In this document: piece by piece, positions 34,376 through 46,140 of the stretch | Layout: every line of letters starts with the position of its first letter | How positions within the stretch are numbered: position 1 is the stretch's first letter | DNA from: Ectocarpus siliculosus | Taxonomy: Eukaryota > Sar > Phaeophyceae > Ectocarpales > Ectocarpaceae | DNA length: 64,000 nucleotides | NCBI GenBank assembly: GCA_000310025.1 | Contig: FN649737.1 | Span: 1,581,492 to 1,645,491 of the forward strand | Direction: 5' to 3' | Program-made: the position numbers and the translations under genes | The notes under the pieces: generated by a model | The model's database searches: none | What the model was told of the DNA's origin: nothing | What the model saw: only the letters and a program-made list of their open reading frames with translations

Positions 34376-37300
34376 TGCTACTGCGTGAATGATTGGGATA
34401 CCCATCCCATTGGGATACCCATCCCATGAAGGTGGAGTACGGCATCTTCAAGGTCGATCCCGAGGCGAAGACCGTCAAGCTGTCGCTCAGAGGGGCAGAG
34501 GTAAGTCGTCGTCTAGCCGCACCGCTAAAACGAGAGGCACGAGTAGCTTTGCTTCAGGAATATGAGGCCGGGCCTGTCTGGCCTGAGCACTGTTTGGCCT
34601 GAGCACGGTGTGGGTGTTGATCGGCGCGTGGCCATCGGGAAGGTGGGCATTCCCATCCAAGAGGAAGTGCAGGCGGGAACGTGGAAAGGTTTGTATGTAG
34701 TAAAGAGAGACACATTCATCTTTTTGTTTGTGGCCGACGGCAGCTGAAAAACACGGCGCACGACACCCAAAACGCGACAGCACTAACGCCCTGAGTACTC
34801 CACGAACTGTTGCCTTCCTCCCCGCGCTTTCTGTGCTTTCTTTTTTTTGTGTGTGTGTGTATTAGATTCTCAAGGAGTTGGACGAGAAGGAGAAGAACTC
34901 GCTCCACCGCCTGGAAGGGTGCACGTGGCACCCTGAGTACGGGAGCTGGATGGTCGAGGCGACGCCGAGGGGACCATTCTCGGGCTACGCGGCAGACCTC
35001 GTCAGGGTGAGATATCGTTCCTGTCTACCGGTGTTTGTGGGGGGGGGTGCTCGGCAGATTCGTGATCTACGGGGCCTCCGGGGGTTACGCGGTATGATGG
35101 GCATGCCGCGTGGGGATCGTCTTGCCTCCCGCGTGTGTCTGTCGGTCGTGAATGGTGAAGGTCTCGAGTCAACCTTCTTTCTCTCTTTCGGTATATGACG
35201 AAGCTGCCGCACACAAGCAATGTTCAGCTGGGTTGTTCCGTTTGGATGAAGCTACACCCGAGATTTGGGCCCGACACAGACTTAACAGTTCTTGCCAATA
35301 TCCAACATTTTTTCCCCCGAACTCACTCATGTGCACACTTCGATGCATCCCTTCGATTGGCGTGTTGGTCTCAAACGGGTTGTATTTCTGTGATATGTAA
35401 GAAAAGCGTTTGTAGGAGTGAATCTAGCTAGATACCTCGCCGCTACGCTCGCACGTCGTATCCCAACGCTTCGGGCCCCACCCTTCCTGTTCGATCCCTA
35501 ACCCCTGACCGGTCCGTAAGGTGGAGCGCAATATGCGCCTCCGCCGCAAGCGTATTCTGAGCGTCCTCCGGCCCGGCGAGGTAGCCCCGACGATGACCTG
35601 CTTCCCACTCATGGGGGTGGGCGACTTTGTAGCCTCATCCGCCGTCCCCCCGTCCGCCTCCGACTCGAGCGAGAGACCGTCCTCGAGGTGGCACGTTCGG
35701 GGACCTGTGGCGAACTCCGCGTACATCCCTGACGTCGTGATTAACCCGCACCCGCGGTTCGGAGCCCTGACGAAAAACATTCGGGTGAGGGGGTGTAATG
35801 AGAGGTACACGCTCATGCCCAGGTCAAACCTTTGTTGTGTTTTGGTTTGAAGAAGGGCGGAAGAGCTGTGTGTACGGGTGCAGTTCGCGCTGTGCGCATC
35901 CCCACGGTTTCTTTTTTATCACCCTTGGTCAACTTCGTCATTTTGGTTACAGAGGTTCGTCCTCATGACTTGCAGCTCTACGCCTCTCCCCTCCCCACCC
36001 GCTCCTCTCTCCTCCGCCCTTCCCTTGACCTCGAACAATTGCTCTATTTTCTTGTTGAACCAGGCGAGGCGCGGCAACAACGTCGACATCCGCATCCCAC
36101 TGTTTCGCGACGAGAACACGCCGGAGTTCCATGGCGGAGAGGCGGCTCTTCCCCCCCCCCCAGGTATACTACCGGCATCCTTTCTACCGTACCCGACCGT
36201 AGGTCGCGTGCGATACCACACCTCCTGGACCGTTTTGTAAAGGATCGATTTCTCCACGACGAAGAGGATGCCACCGAGTAGTCAGGTCCTGCATTACCGG
36301 AAAGGTCTAGGATGAGACGGTTCCAATGCAGACATCTCTGGCACCGTCATTGCGGCGTAGTTGAAATCGGTCCTGGGGGTGTGGTATCTTACGCAACCCA
36401 CCGTACATGTAGCGGTACATTTTTTTACTTTGCGCCAGACAACGACGTGGCGGGGCATTCATTGAGCGCTCGGTTCGATGGTTCAAGGTGGTGGATTTAG
36501 TGGCGCCTCACCTCGAGTCATCCCTTGCCGGGTTTCTCGTGTCCAGGGGCTTCAACCCAGCGCCAAAGTAGCGGAGGGCAAGGCCGTGGGATAGAGGCAA
36601 ACCCCCGCAAACGATTAGATACCTCTTCGTACAGAGACGGGGTCAATTTTTGCTTTCTCTCGCCGTGCGTTGCTAGCCTTGAGACGATGCACGTTGCTCC
36701 CGTTCTCCTTTTCCAGGCGCTGCCCCCCCCGCGGCGTGCCCCATCAACCCCACCCAAGGGCTAGAAAAGGCGCACGGTCCCCATGTGCACATGGATGCCA
36801 TGGCCTTCGGCATGGGCTGCTGCTGTCTGCAGGTTACCTTTCAGGTGTGGATGGGGGGGGTCCCTGCTTACGTGTCATCGGGCCGGGGGGAAAGCCGCTG
36901 CTGCAGCAATGCTGTGATGCAGCGATGATACCATCCTGTGCTTGCGAACATTAACACATACGCGTGGTGGGATGCACGATAGCATTGGTGTGCTGCTCCT
37001 CATGCGCGCTTTTCCAGGTACCCGGGTGAAATGTCGTTGTAGGTACGCCAGTGTTGTTGCCTTTGTCGGGCTGTTGTGTTGAAGCGTTTCTGCATGGTAT
37101 TCAAGAATCGTGAGGTTTGGGTGGGCGGGGTTTGACACGGTCTACTCTAGCCAAGGCGCGGCACGTGCACATGTTGTTCTGGAGGGTAACCACTCAAGAC
37201 CGCCCTTTTAACCGACCGGTTGAACCTGGCGGCGTACCCGGTTCTGCACTTGCAAGCATCTCGGTAGCCCCTGGATGCTTCCACTTTGGATGCCATCTGC

Positions 37301-39853
37301 TGTGTGCCTACAGTAGGTGTCCGATTATAGTGCCGGTCAAACCTCGAGGCATGAATGTCAACTCCTATACTAAAACCTAGTTGTCCCTGTTCTGAGGAGC
37401 GCTGGCGTTCGGTCTAGTGCCGGTCAAACCTCTGGGTACTGCTATAACCGGGACACCGACTGTACTGTTCAGCGCGAGCAAAACCCCCTTCGTTCTCACC
37501 ACCGGGACCTCACAGCGTTTCTCCCCTCTGCGCTCCCCCGCTCCCCGCCAGGCTCGAGACGTAGACGAGTCACGGTACATGTACGACCAGCTTGCGGTGC
37601 TGAGCCCGGTGATGCTGGCTCTCACCGCGGCGACGCCGATCCTGAAGGGCCGCCTGGTGGACACGGACGTGAGATGGGACACCATCGCGACCTCCGTGGA
37701 TGACCGCACGCCTGCCGAGCGGGGCTTGCTCGACGCCGACCCGGTGCGTGCTTTCGATTCGGCGTCTCGTGGAGGCAATCTATGCGGCAAACAGCGTTTC
37801 AAACGTTTGGTGTTTAGCGTGGCTTCTGCATCACGTTTTTGTGATTAACAGGGAACACCCACAGCTTCTTCCGTTTTACTTTAGGAAAAGAAAAAAACTC
37901 ATCTCTACCCATGGAAACGAGGAGAAACCTAGCGACGACTGCAGGTTTGTGTGGCTTCCGCATCACCACGTGCATGTATACCAACAAAACTACGGCCGCA
38001 GTCGGGTGATACGCTGTGACCGCACCTGCAACTCTTTCGCTTCACACGCCGTGTCTGCGTCTATCACGGCTGTGTGAATCCCCGGTTGGTGCATCTCAGG
38101 CGGCCAAGGAGGCGGCCAGGGACCCTAGTATGGTCGGTGACGGCGTGGCCCGGCTGTACAAGAGCCGGTACGACAGCATCTCCAGCTACCTGCACTACTG
38201 CAAGAGGAGGGAAGAGAACCCCATGCACGTGCTCGAGGTGATGTGGCAACCATATACCAATCCAATGCCTGCTTCCTTTTTAATAATGTTCGCTATCAGT
38301 GGTAGTCTGGACCTGAAGCACAGGCAGGAACAAGAATAGCAAAGGGTACAATTTCGACGAAAGAAAGTGTTTTTTTTGTCGTAGAACAACGCTCGCCCTG
38401 CATGGCTAACTTTGTGTCGCCGTCACCTCCGTGATGATTGATTCTGTTAAACAAGGGGGCGGTGAACGACGTGCATCGCTGCAACCGTTTTGTGTCCAAT
38501 GTGCGTTGGCAGAGCACCGACCATGCCGGGAAGGCAAAGAGTTCACTACAAGTACACGTCTCCCGGTGGTGTGTCTGGGTCTTGACAGATGGATCGCTTC
38601 GCATTGTGGTCGGGATTAGATGAAGCGCCCGGCTTGTTTAGTGCACCAACTGCTGTCTCCCGCAGAATTCGATGTGAAACAGTAGCGTCCCCGAAGGTCT
38701 CGTCACTACCAGTGCCGCCTGACACGGAGAAAGGTGGACGTGGACGACGGACTGCTGTGTTCCGTGCCTTCGACGGCCGCACGCCGCCGTTCGACGCTCC
38801 TCCTGATTGCGTTTCACTGCACTGTGTCTCGGTGGTGGTCGCAGACGTACAACGACATCCCGTGCGAGGTCGACAAGGGAGCCGAGAGCTTCCTCGTGGA
38901 GAACGGAGTGGACCGAGCCCTCGCCTTTCACGTCGCTCACCTCTTCGCAAGGTGATGAATGAACCGGGTGTCTTTCTTCGGTTGTTCCCCGAGGGCAGCT
39001 CAGAAAAGACTGTGTGCTCCTTTGCTATCATAGCTGTTGAACGCGCGATGCTGCCGCGGTTGCTTGTGCGGTGGCATCGATCGTGGGCACCCCGGCCGTT
39101 TGCCTTGTTGGATACCACAGGACTAGAGTCGGCGGCTTTCAGCGCGAGCGAAAAGACGCGGTTGCTTGTGTGTGGTGGCATCGATCGTGGGAACCGCGGC
39201 CGTTTGCGTTGTTTGCTACAGAACCAGACTCTGCCGTCAGCAACACGACTTGACCGACTTACTTGTCTGTCGCTTTCGCTCGCAACAACAGCGTGGGGGG
39301 GGAGCATCAGATATTACCGTTCAACATAACGGCCGACCCTAAAGGATCTTGTTCTGGCAGAGCTTTTCGTGGGGCACCAGGTTGTCACGGGGCCCCTATG
39401 ATATATCGTTTCGCGGCATTGATAAATAGTCAGGCTTGACTGTTGTCCCCTCCGGCATGGCATGGAGGCTCCTTGCCTGGTACACCGGGGAGATGACGGT
39501 CAAGAGTAATGTGAATGAAAAATTGCCATCTTTTTGCGGGGTGTCGTCGTCGTGGTGTGTGCCGCCGTGCAGGGATCCTCTGGTGATCTTCGACGGCGCG
39601 GTGGAGGAGGTGGACGACACGACGGCCACGGAGCACTTCGAGAACATACAGTCCACCAACTGGCAGACCGTGCGCTGGAAGCCGCCCCCGCCCAGAGAGA
39701 ACGAGGACTCCCCAAGAATCGGTTGGAGGTATATTATACATCGGCCTTCGGGTCATCGGATGAGTGGTGGTTGAGGAGGCTTGCCGTTGTTGTTGCAGTG
39801 TTGACTGGGAAAAGAAATACTCCCCAAGAATTCGGCTGGAGGCTTGCTGCTGC

Positions 39854-39884
<31 letters not shown>

Positions 39885-39948
39885 GCCATCTTGACTTTCT
39901 GGACTTGGGATCATCGGATCAGTGATGCCGGGTTGGGAAGGCGTGCCG

Positions 39949-39982
<34 letters not shown>

Positions 39983-40668
39983 GATCTTGAGGCTTGCCGT
40001 TGTTGTTGTCACCGTCTTGACTTTGAAAAAATCGTCCCTACCCCCCTGTCCATCAACTCCGGTGTCATGTCCTCCAAGGCAATGATTCCGTGGCCACGAG
40101 GACTTGGGGGCCAAATTGAGGTTGGAAGTACGGGTTTAAAAAAGGAGCCTGGGAGGGAGTAGTAGTCAGCACACGAAAACGCCCAAATCTCCGTCAGACA
40201 CGACGGCTGTACCCACCACTGTGAAAAAAACAAAAGTACAACCAACGATAAGGGAGGGTGCATGGTGGGGTCTTCCTGAAACACGGCATCCCACAGACGA
40301 ATGTGTGCTACAACAACGACGTCTTTGGGTTGACGAATCGGGCCGACTCCGCCAATCAAAAGTCGAACCGCACTTCTTGCGGCCGCGTGCGTGCAGGACG
40401 GAGTTCCGGTCCATGGAGATGCAGACCACCGACGCGGAGAACGCGGCGTTCACGGTGTTCGTGGTGCTGGTGACGAGGGTCATCCTGGCGTTCGACCTCA
40501 ACCTCTACATCCCTCTGAGCAAGGTGGACGATAACATGAAGAGGGCGCACAGCAGGGACGGCGTGCACCAGCACAAGGCGAGGCGTAGCTGATTTGATCA
40601 CCAGTCGGGGTTTTAGGCCGTGCTGCGTATCAGCGCATACGAGGCGGGTGGCGTGTAGTAAGCAGTAG

Positions 40669-40706
<38 letters not shown>

Positions 40707-43687
40707 CTCTCTATCGGACTAAATAGGCGTGAGATGTATGGAGGGGGTGTCGACAGAGGACGTGTTGTATGTCTTTTGACAATCCGCGCCGGATATCAGA
40801 CCTGTTGGTTTCGAACCTGGCGGTGACGTGTTAACATCTCTTGAGAGAACCACCTCTTCGTCTAGACGCGAGGGCCTCGTGACTTCATTGTGTACCTCGT
40901 CCGCTGGTTCGGTTCCGACCGACTTTCCCTACAGTTCTGGTGGCGAATGCACATGGCCCCTCCCGACAACGCTAAAGCGGCGGCGGCGAACCACAGCGGT
41001 GCCGGCGAAGAAAACGGCCACGGCAAGGGCGATGATAGCGGCACCGGTGCACCAATGTCACACCCCTGTGAAGAAAGCCACGGTGGCGACGGTGGCACCT
41101 CTTCTGCCGTCGATCAAGAACACAAGGCGTGCGACGTACACGCGCAAGGTGTGAGATTTCTGAGATTTTCTGTCCGTCCTGGATGGACCGTCAAATTGCT
41201 GCTCTGTTCTCCCTCGCACTCACCCTCGTGTCCATTTTTTCTCTTGGCTTTTTTTTGTTGCGTTTACTCGGGGTGTTGTTGCCCCCTTCTTCCCCTCACT
41301 CGTAGTTTTTAACCTTTGGTTCACATTTTGGTTCATCTTTTGGTTCTTAGGGCACGAGGAGATGACGATTGAGGAGATCATGCTGGGGAAGGGCGACTAC
41401 TACCCTGGCCTCGTCCCCCTTGTCTACGCCTACCTGGGACACATCGGGTGTGATGCTGCGACGATGGATACGGTCGATCAGGTGCGGCATCTCCACTTTG
41501 TTGAAGAGCTGCAGCTCAGCAGTTGCTGCTTTGACATATATCTCACTCCTATGTACGGCGTTTCTTTTTGTGTGAGGTTTGTGACGGACTTGCTTGGGAA
41601 ACCTGTTGCTCCGGGTTCATGAGCAGGAGATGGGAGAGATGGTATCGATAGAAATGTTGTTGGACAGCAAGCCGTAGTGTTTCACCACTTGGCTGGCTCC
41701 ACGCCTCGCCGTGTACCTACAGTACGTGGGTGCGATGTTCGTAGCGCGACGGTGTTGTCCTTCCGTCGGCCTACGTGTTTCCGAACACGCCCCAAAGCCT
41801 CCTGCCGTTTCAAGCTACAAAACGATCCTCTCTCGACTGCACCCTGCCGTAACGTCCTAGGTTGTTTGTGCCCGCGCGCCTTAGTTCCCTCCTCTCTCCA
41901 GTAACGGTAAGGGACGATTGGCCATCTGGGATCGGTCCTGTGGAAGCAATGCTCCGTCCTCTCGAGGACGCGTGGTCAATGGTCAAACCGCTTATGCATG
42001 CAAAACATAAGAGTACACCTCCCCCCCCCCCCGTGCCAGTGCCCTTTTTTCTTTCTTTCTATTTTGACTCCCCTCCCTTTACGCATGCTGCCGCAGTACA
42101 TGATCCTGATTTGCAAGCGCGCCAGCGGAGAGCTCAAGACGTCCGCGTCCTGGATCCGCGACTTCGTACACGAGCACCCGGCGTACAAGCAGGACTCGGT
42201 CGTGTCAGAGGAGATCGCACACGACCTTGTCATGGAGCTGAGAGCAATTGGGGAGGTGGGGGCTTACCTTGTCCTTTTGTCTTTTCCCGCGTGGGCCTCT
42301 GTTCGTGATTTTGATGGGGAAGACTTGCTTGACCTCAAAGCCCTACAGCGTTACGGCGTTATTTTCCTGATAGTGATGGAAGACCTGCTTGACGCCAAGC
42401 CGTAGCCCTACCGCCTCTCGTCTTCTCTCTGTCTCTAGCCCGATTGTCTGTAGCCTCACAACATCTCGTCATGAGAAAATGTCCGGGCTGTTTCATTCCA
42501 GAAGTTTCATGTTTGACAGCCGTTGACCGCGCATCCCCCTTCGCAGCCCACGATTACCCCGGTCACACGTTTGCCACACGTTTGCCACACTGCCGCACAA
42601 CATCGTTGTAAACCCTGAAAGCAGTGTCCCTGATGGTTGTGTCCCTGACCTGCCTCTAAAGGTTGTCTTGCCCGTGGTTGTGCCCCTGCCGGTCGCTCTG
42701 TCTATGTTTTGCCGTCTTTCGGTGCAGGGAGAGAAGCACGCACCGTCGCTGCTTGGCGGTTTGCACATCAGTCCGATCAGACCCAAGCAGGCCTACGACG
42801 TGCCGCTTTCCTCCACCAAGGTGTCGGGCTCCTGCCTGGCGTTCCTCGTCAAGAAGTACACGTGAGTTCAGTCGCTGTGTATCCGCGCTGGGGTTTCGCG
42901 CGCTGCCCGCCACGCGATTTCGACCTCGTGCTGGGAAGAGAACGAACGCTTGAGATAGATTCCCACAAACCGTTGGTGCTGCAGGGTGTGCACGCTTTGT
43001 CCCTTCTGAACACTCCGTTCCGCAAGGACCCAAATCGGAGGTGTATGTTCCCTCTTTAGTCGATACCATGTGAAGGGTTTTACTGCCATGTGAAGGGATT
43101 TACTGGCTGGTATTAATAGCGTATACCTTCACGGCCCAACACTGCTGTGCCGGTCCGTGAGAAGGGAATTCCGCGCGTGGTTTTTTACTGGCCTCTGTGG
43201 CGTGTTGCCGCTCAAGCTGTCATGCATTTGTTTACCTCGGGGCGACTTGTTCATGAAGGGCTTGCTGAATACCTTTACGAGGTGTACTAAATACGTCGTG
43301 GCGTGCTCTTCTTGTGAAGTCCTTTAACCCCTTTACAGTTCCCGTCCCCTTGAGGCTTTCGACCCCTTTGCGATGCCGTCGAACTGCTGTCGCAACAGCA
43401 TGAGGGACCGGTGGACCGAGCGCGACCGACAGCTCAACGCCACGCTGACCGAGAAAACCACCCAGACTCCGCCCTCTACCCCCGAATCGATGCCTCGAGG
43501 AGACAGCACTACCAGCTCCTCGAGCGCCGCCTCGCAAGTAGGCCCGCTGATATCCTTGTCTGGCTCGGGAGACCCCACCGCCGGGGCCGCCGCGGCCGGC
43601 GTCAAAGGCGGCGGCGGCGGCGGCGGCGGCAAGCTCGATTCCCCCGGGCTGCGAGCGACTCGCGAGACCTCCATGTCGTACTACTGA
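29990..43687 (+). CDS. GCLC: Glutamate-cysteine ligase catalytic subunit, 16 exons
   Basis: The enzyme joins L-glutamate and L-cysteine using ATP, the first and limiting step of glutathione synthesis, normally in cytosol or plastid; no targeting peptide precedes [12 protein letters not shown], which aligns with the animal N terminus. Exons: 29990-30139, 34432-34500, 34866-35006, 35521-35784, 36064-36163, 36717-36844, 37552-37743, 38100-38237, 38845-38951, 39573-39728, 40397-40577, 40935-41148, 41351-41481, 42097-42255, 42728-42861, 43339-43687. Every join keeps phase and gives about 870 residues, against 637 in human. Diagnostic motifs are [28 protein letters not shown] (family signature), [74 protein letters not shown]. 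The animal/fungal type rather than the plant/bacterial type is clear. Oddities: intron 11 starts with GC, exon 12 adds a Gly/His/Asp-rich linker, and about 115 C-terminal residues have no animal counterpart. Confidence 0.96.
30603..30648 (+). repeat. 23-bp perfect tandem duplication
   Basis: GTGCGGGCGAATACACGGTG plus GCC occurs twice in a row. Confidence 0.85.
34022..34165 (+). repeat. About 75-bp imperfect tandem duplication with internal hairpins
   Basis: GTCGAGxTTGAxGCTGxCACA followed by AGAGCA or GGAGCA and GACGATTTACC or GGCGATTTACC appears twice. Each unit carries a small inverted repeat (for example AACGC with GCGTT). Confidence 0.7.
34333..34373 (+). repeat. (CTG)13 trinucleotide repeat in ligase intron 1
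   Basis: An uninterrupted CTG tract lies about 60 bp upstream of the exon 2 acceptor. On the opposite strand it reads as CAG. Confidence 0.95.
36362..36406 (-). repeat. Repeat family B fragment in ligase intron 5
   Basis: The minus-strand sequence ACGGTGGGTTGCGTAAGATA then CCACACCCCC and GACCGATTTCAA matches the terminal part of the elements at 62434-62636 and 46001-46140. Confidence 0.65.
39057..39230 (+). repeat. About 105-bp imperfect tandem duplication in ligase intron 9
   Basis: CGGTTGCTTGTG, GGTGGCATCGATCGTGGG and GGCCGTTTGC occur in the same order twice, starting near 39058 and 39161. Confidence 0.75.
39846..39982 (+). repeat. Two (TTG)n tracts in ligase intron 10
   Basis: TTG tracts lie at about 39855-39887 and 39948-39982. 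The sequence around them is also duplicated (CTCCCCAAGAA, GGAGGCTTGC or GAGGCTTGCC and ATCTTGA), suggesting local slippage and duplication. Confidence 0.9.
40671..40704 (+). repeat. (GT)17 microsatellite in ligase intron 11
   Basis: A perfect GT tract lies about 95 bp into the intron that begins with GC. Confidence 0.95.
41906..42033 (+). repeat. Dispersed repeat family A, copy 3, in ligase intron 13
   Basis: It is highly similar to 12160-12290, including CTCTCGAGGACGCGTGGTCA and the end AAACATAAGAGTACAC plus a C run. It lies just before the acceptor of exon 14 (42097). Confidence 0.8.
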
Positions 43688-46000
43688 GGAATTTTCTTCG
43701 GTGGGTGGGTGGGTGAATATCGCTCCGGTTTTTGATCTGTTTACGAACAAAGCGTCGAGGTATCCTCGCATCCCGTGGTGGATGGTCGAGTTCGTGGACA
43801 AAAAAAGTCCCAGCAATCTCATGCCGGTAAGAGTTGGAAAACGCGTGTCCGTGAGTGTAAATTTCTTGGAGGTTATCTGATGTGAGGGCAAGACTACTGC
43901 TGTCGTTGAAGCCCTTCTCGAGATAACGACATGGGTACGTATACCCCCGCGAGAGGGAACCTTCTGCGTGCCCCCCGGATCGTAGCTGTCTCAGTGGAGA
44001 ACGTACCCTAGGCACATTCGGCCAGAGCAGCAGAAGAGTTAGATGGCATAAAGTCCCCTCAGTTTTCTTATTGTTTGTGGGCGTTGCTTGTGGTGTGGGG
44101 CGTGGTTTTCCCGCTGGGGGAGGGGATTCCGCTTCCTCCGTTTTGTGGCGCGGGGGGGGGGGCGGGCGGTTGGACTTGTTGCATAACAGACGTAAATTTG
44201 CGGTGCCGATGGCGAGTAGAATGGTTTGGAGCTGGAAGCACCACAACCATGGTGGTTCGCGTTCTCCTAACGAGCGGACAGCCAAACGTCGCACCATAGA
44301 TGTTTAGTAGGAGTAGTCCACATATGCCGTGTCTCCCCATGTCATGCATGCAACACTTGAAGGTCGTTCCGGGGTCACGGCAATACGTTTGGTCGCTAGG
44401 GTGCTAAATAGCGTGTTGTTTTGCCCGTGGGAGGGGCAACTGCACGGCCATGAGAATAATTTACCTCGCCTCGTTAGCGCGGTAGAGCCTTGTGGCACCC
44501 TTGGTATCCTCTGCATCGGTACTTTGCCACCCTTTTGGGTGCAAAATCAACCAATCTTGGTGCGAATCCCCTGGGCTACTCGGTTGGAGATGAAAAACGT
44601 AATGCCGGCATATGTCCAAAGGAGGTGTCGAATACTCCATGGTCTAGAGCAGGAGCACCCACGACTTCTATAGGCGGCCCGACGGGGATGACTTGGTGTT
44701 TCCGTGTCAACAATTTTTTCCGCGGTCGCTTTATACATGTGCGGAACAGGAGGTGATTGGTTGAACGGATGAAATCATATTTGTATTTTATTGATGAGGT
44801 TCGCGTTGGATTGAGTACCAAGATGTTGGAAATGACATGACAGAGAGTGACAAGTTCGCGCAAACGATGTGGCGATGCGCTCTCAGGGGCTACAGGGGGT
44901 AACAGGGACGGCTTGCTGCTTAATCTCCTACGTGGTGCTCCTTGCGTGGTTCGACATGATACATTTTCGGGACATAGGCCTCGAAATACTGGTCGGGATC
45001 TTGGAAAATAGTACCAAGGAAATAGTTTATTCAGTTGACGCGGTTGAAACGCTGGATACGATCTTGTACGTGGGGGACAGGAAGCCAGATTTTGTTGTTT
45101 GTTTTTGCCGGAGTGAACGGGGGCTCGGCCTACAATTGACGTAGGCGCCGTGGTGGTGTGAGTTGCGGAGCTCTTGTTCATGATGGGGTGGGGTTAGCGG
45201 TGACCGTCATCGATATGGCCTCTAGATTGCCTGACGTTTTCTTGCGTATGCACGGCTGCCTTCCAGGGCAGCGTTTAAGGACGAGGCAAATCTCAACCAT
45301 TGAGTGTTGACTTGTCTGGGGAGAGACAATTTGAAAAGGATCAACCGGGTCGCGGGAGGCGTTGAACGTTTCAATGGCGCTTAGAACTGCTCCTGCGGTG
45401 CCCATCATGAAAATGTTGGGTTGTTGGTGGCGTCGGACTGTAGGCCCAACAACCTCGTTTCTTTGTGCAAAGTCGTTAGTAGACTAAGTATGGGAGACAT
45501 GGGTGCTTTTGATAATACATGCTTGAATTGCTGACGGCTTCTAGTGAAGAGTTCATCTCAAATGCCAGCGATGATGTCGTGATGATGTTACCGCTCGCGA
45601 GACTGCTGGTACTCGAGAAGAAAGCGCCCGAGGGAGGGCGGCTGATGCTGTTGAGCCAGTTTCGCTTTACTTCACAAAATCAAGGCAATACAGTGGTATT
45701 CTCGGGTAAATACATGTAGTCTGCTGTGTGGATCCCCGCAGCTCTTGCTGGGGAAAGAGAAGGAAGGCCTGTGTCGGTGGGGTATTTTGTAGGAAGGACA
45801 TCGAGAGCGGCGGCGGGTAAACGTAAACATCCACTTTATTTCTATTTTATTATTTGTCCATCTAGATGGCTAGTGTAGTGTTGCGTCGATCACAATCAAT
45901 GAGAGTTCTGTGGAAGTATTTTGAGAAAGGGCATTTGTTTTACTAGTCGATATGTGTGGCCGGAAGACTAACAGAAGTTCAACTTGTCCTACACGCGTGA

Positions 46001-46140
46001 ACACCGTAGGCGACATGACACAAGATACCACACTCCCCGGACCGACTTTCAAAGCTCGATTACTCCACAGCAGCAACAGCAGCGGTGCCGCCAATGGCGG
46101 CGTTGGAACTGCCTCGTCGAGGGCTTTCGGTGAACGTGTC
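46001..46140 (+). repeat. Repeat family B, copy
   Basis: It shares ACCGTAGGCGACAT, AGATACCACAC, GACTTTC and, about 80-100 bp later, CTCGTCGAG with 62434-62548, in the same order. Confidence 0.7.

Larger units (their letters stand above)
30140..34431 (+). other. GCLC: Intron 1 of the ligase gene (4.3 kb)
   Basis: It starts GTACGC and ends ATGAAG, the latter preceded by a duplicated CCCATCCCAT motif. It contains a 23-bp tandem duplication (30603-30648), a 75-bp imperfect tandem duplication (about 34022-34165), a CTG tract (34333-34373) and a 212-codon antisense frame at 32351-32989 with no recognised domain. It is far longer than the other introns of the gene, so the first exon join deserves transcript support. 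Confidence 0.75.

Noticed and set aside
38546-39329. Long frames of about 250 codons on both strands
   Set aside because: Part of the block is ligase exon 9 (38845-38951) in another frame; the rest is intron containing a 105-bp duplication.
43232-44297. 219- and 231-codon minus-strand frames
   Set aside because: They mirror ligase exon 16 and GC-rich low-complexity sequence, with no independent coding evidence.
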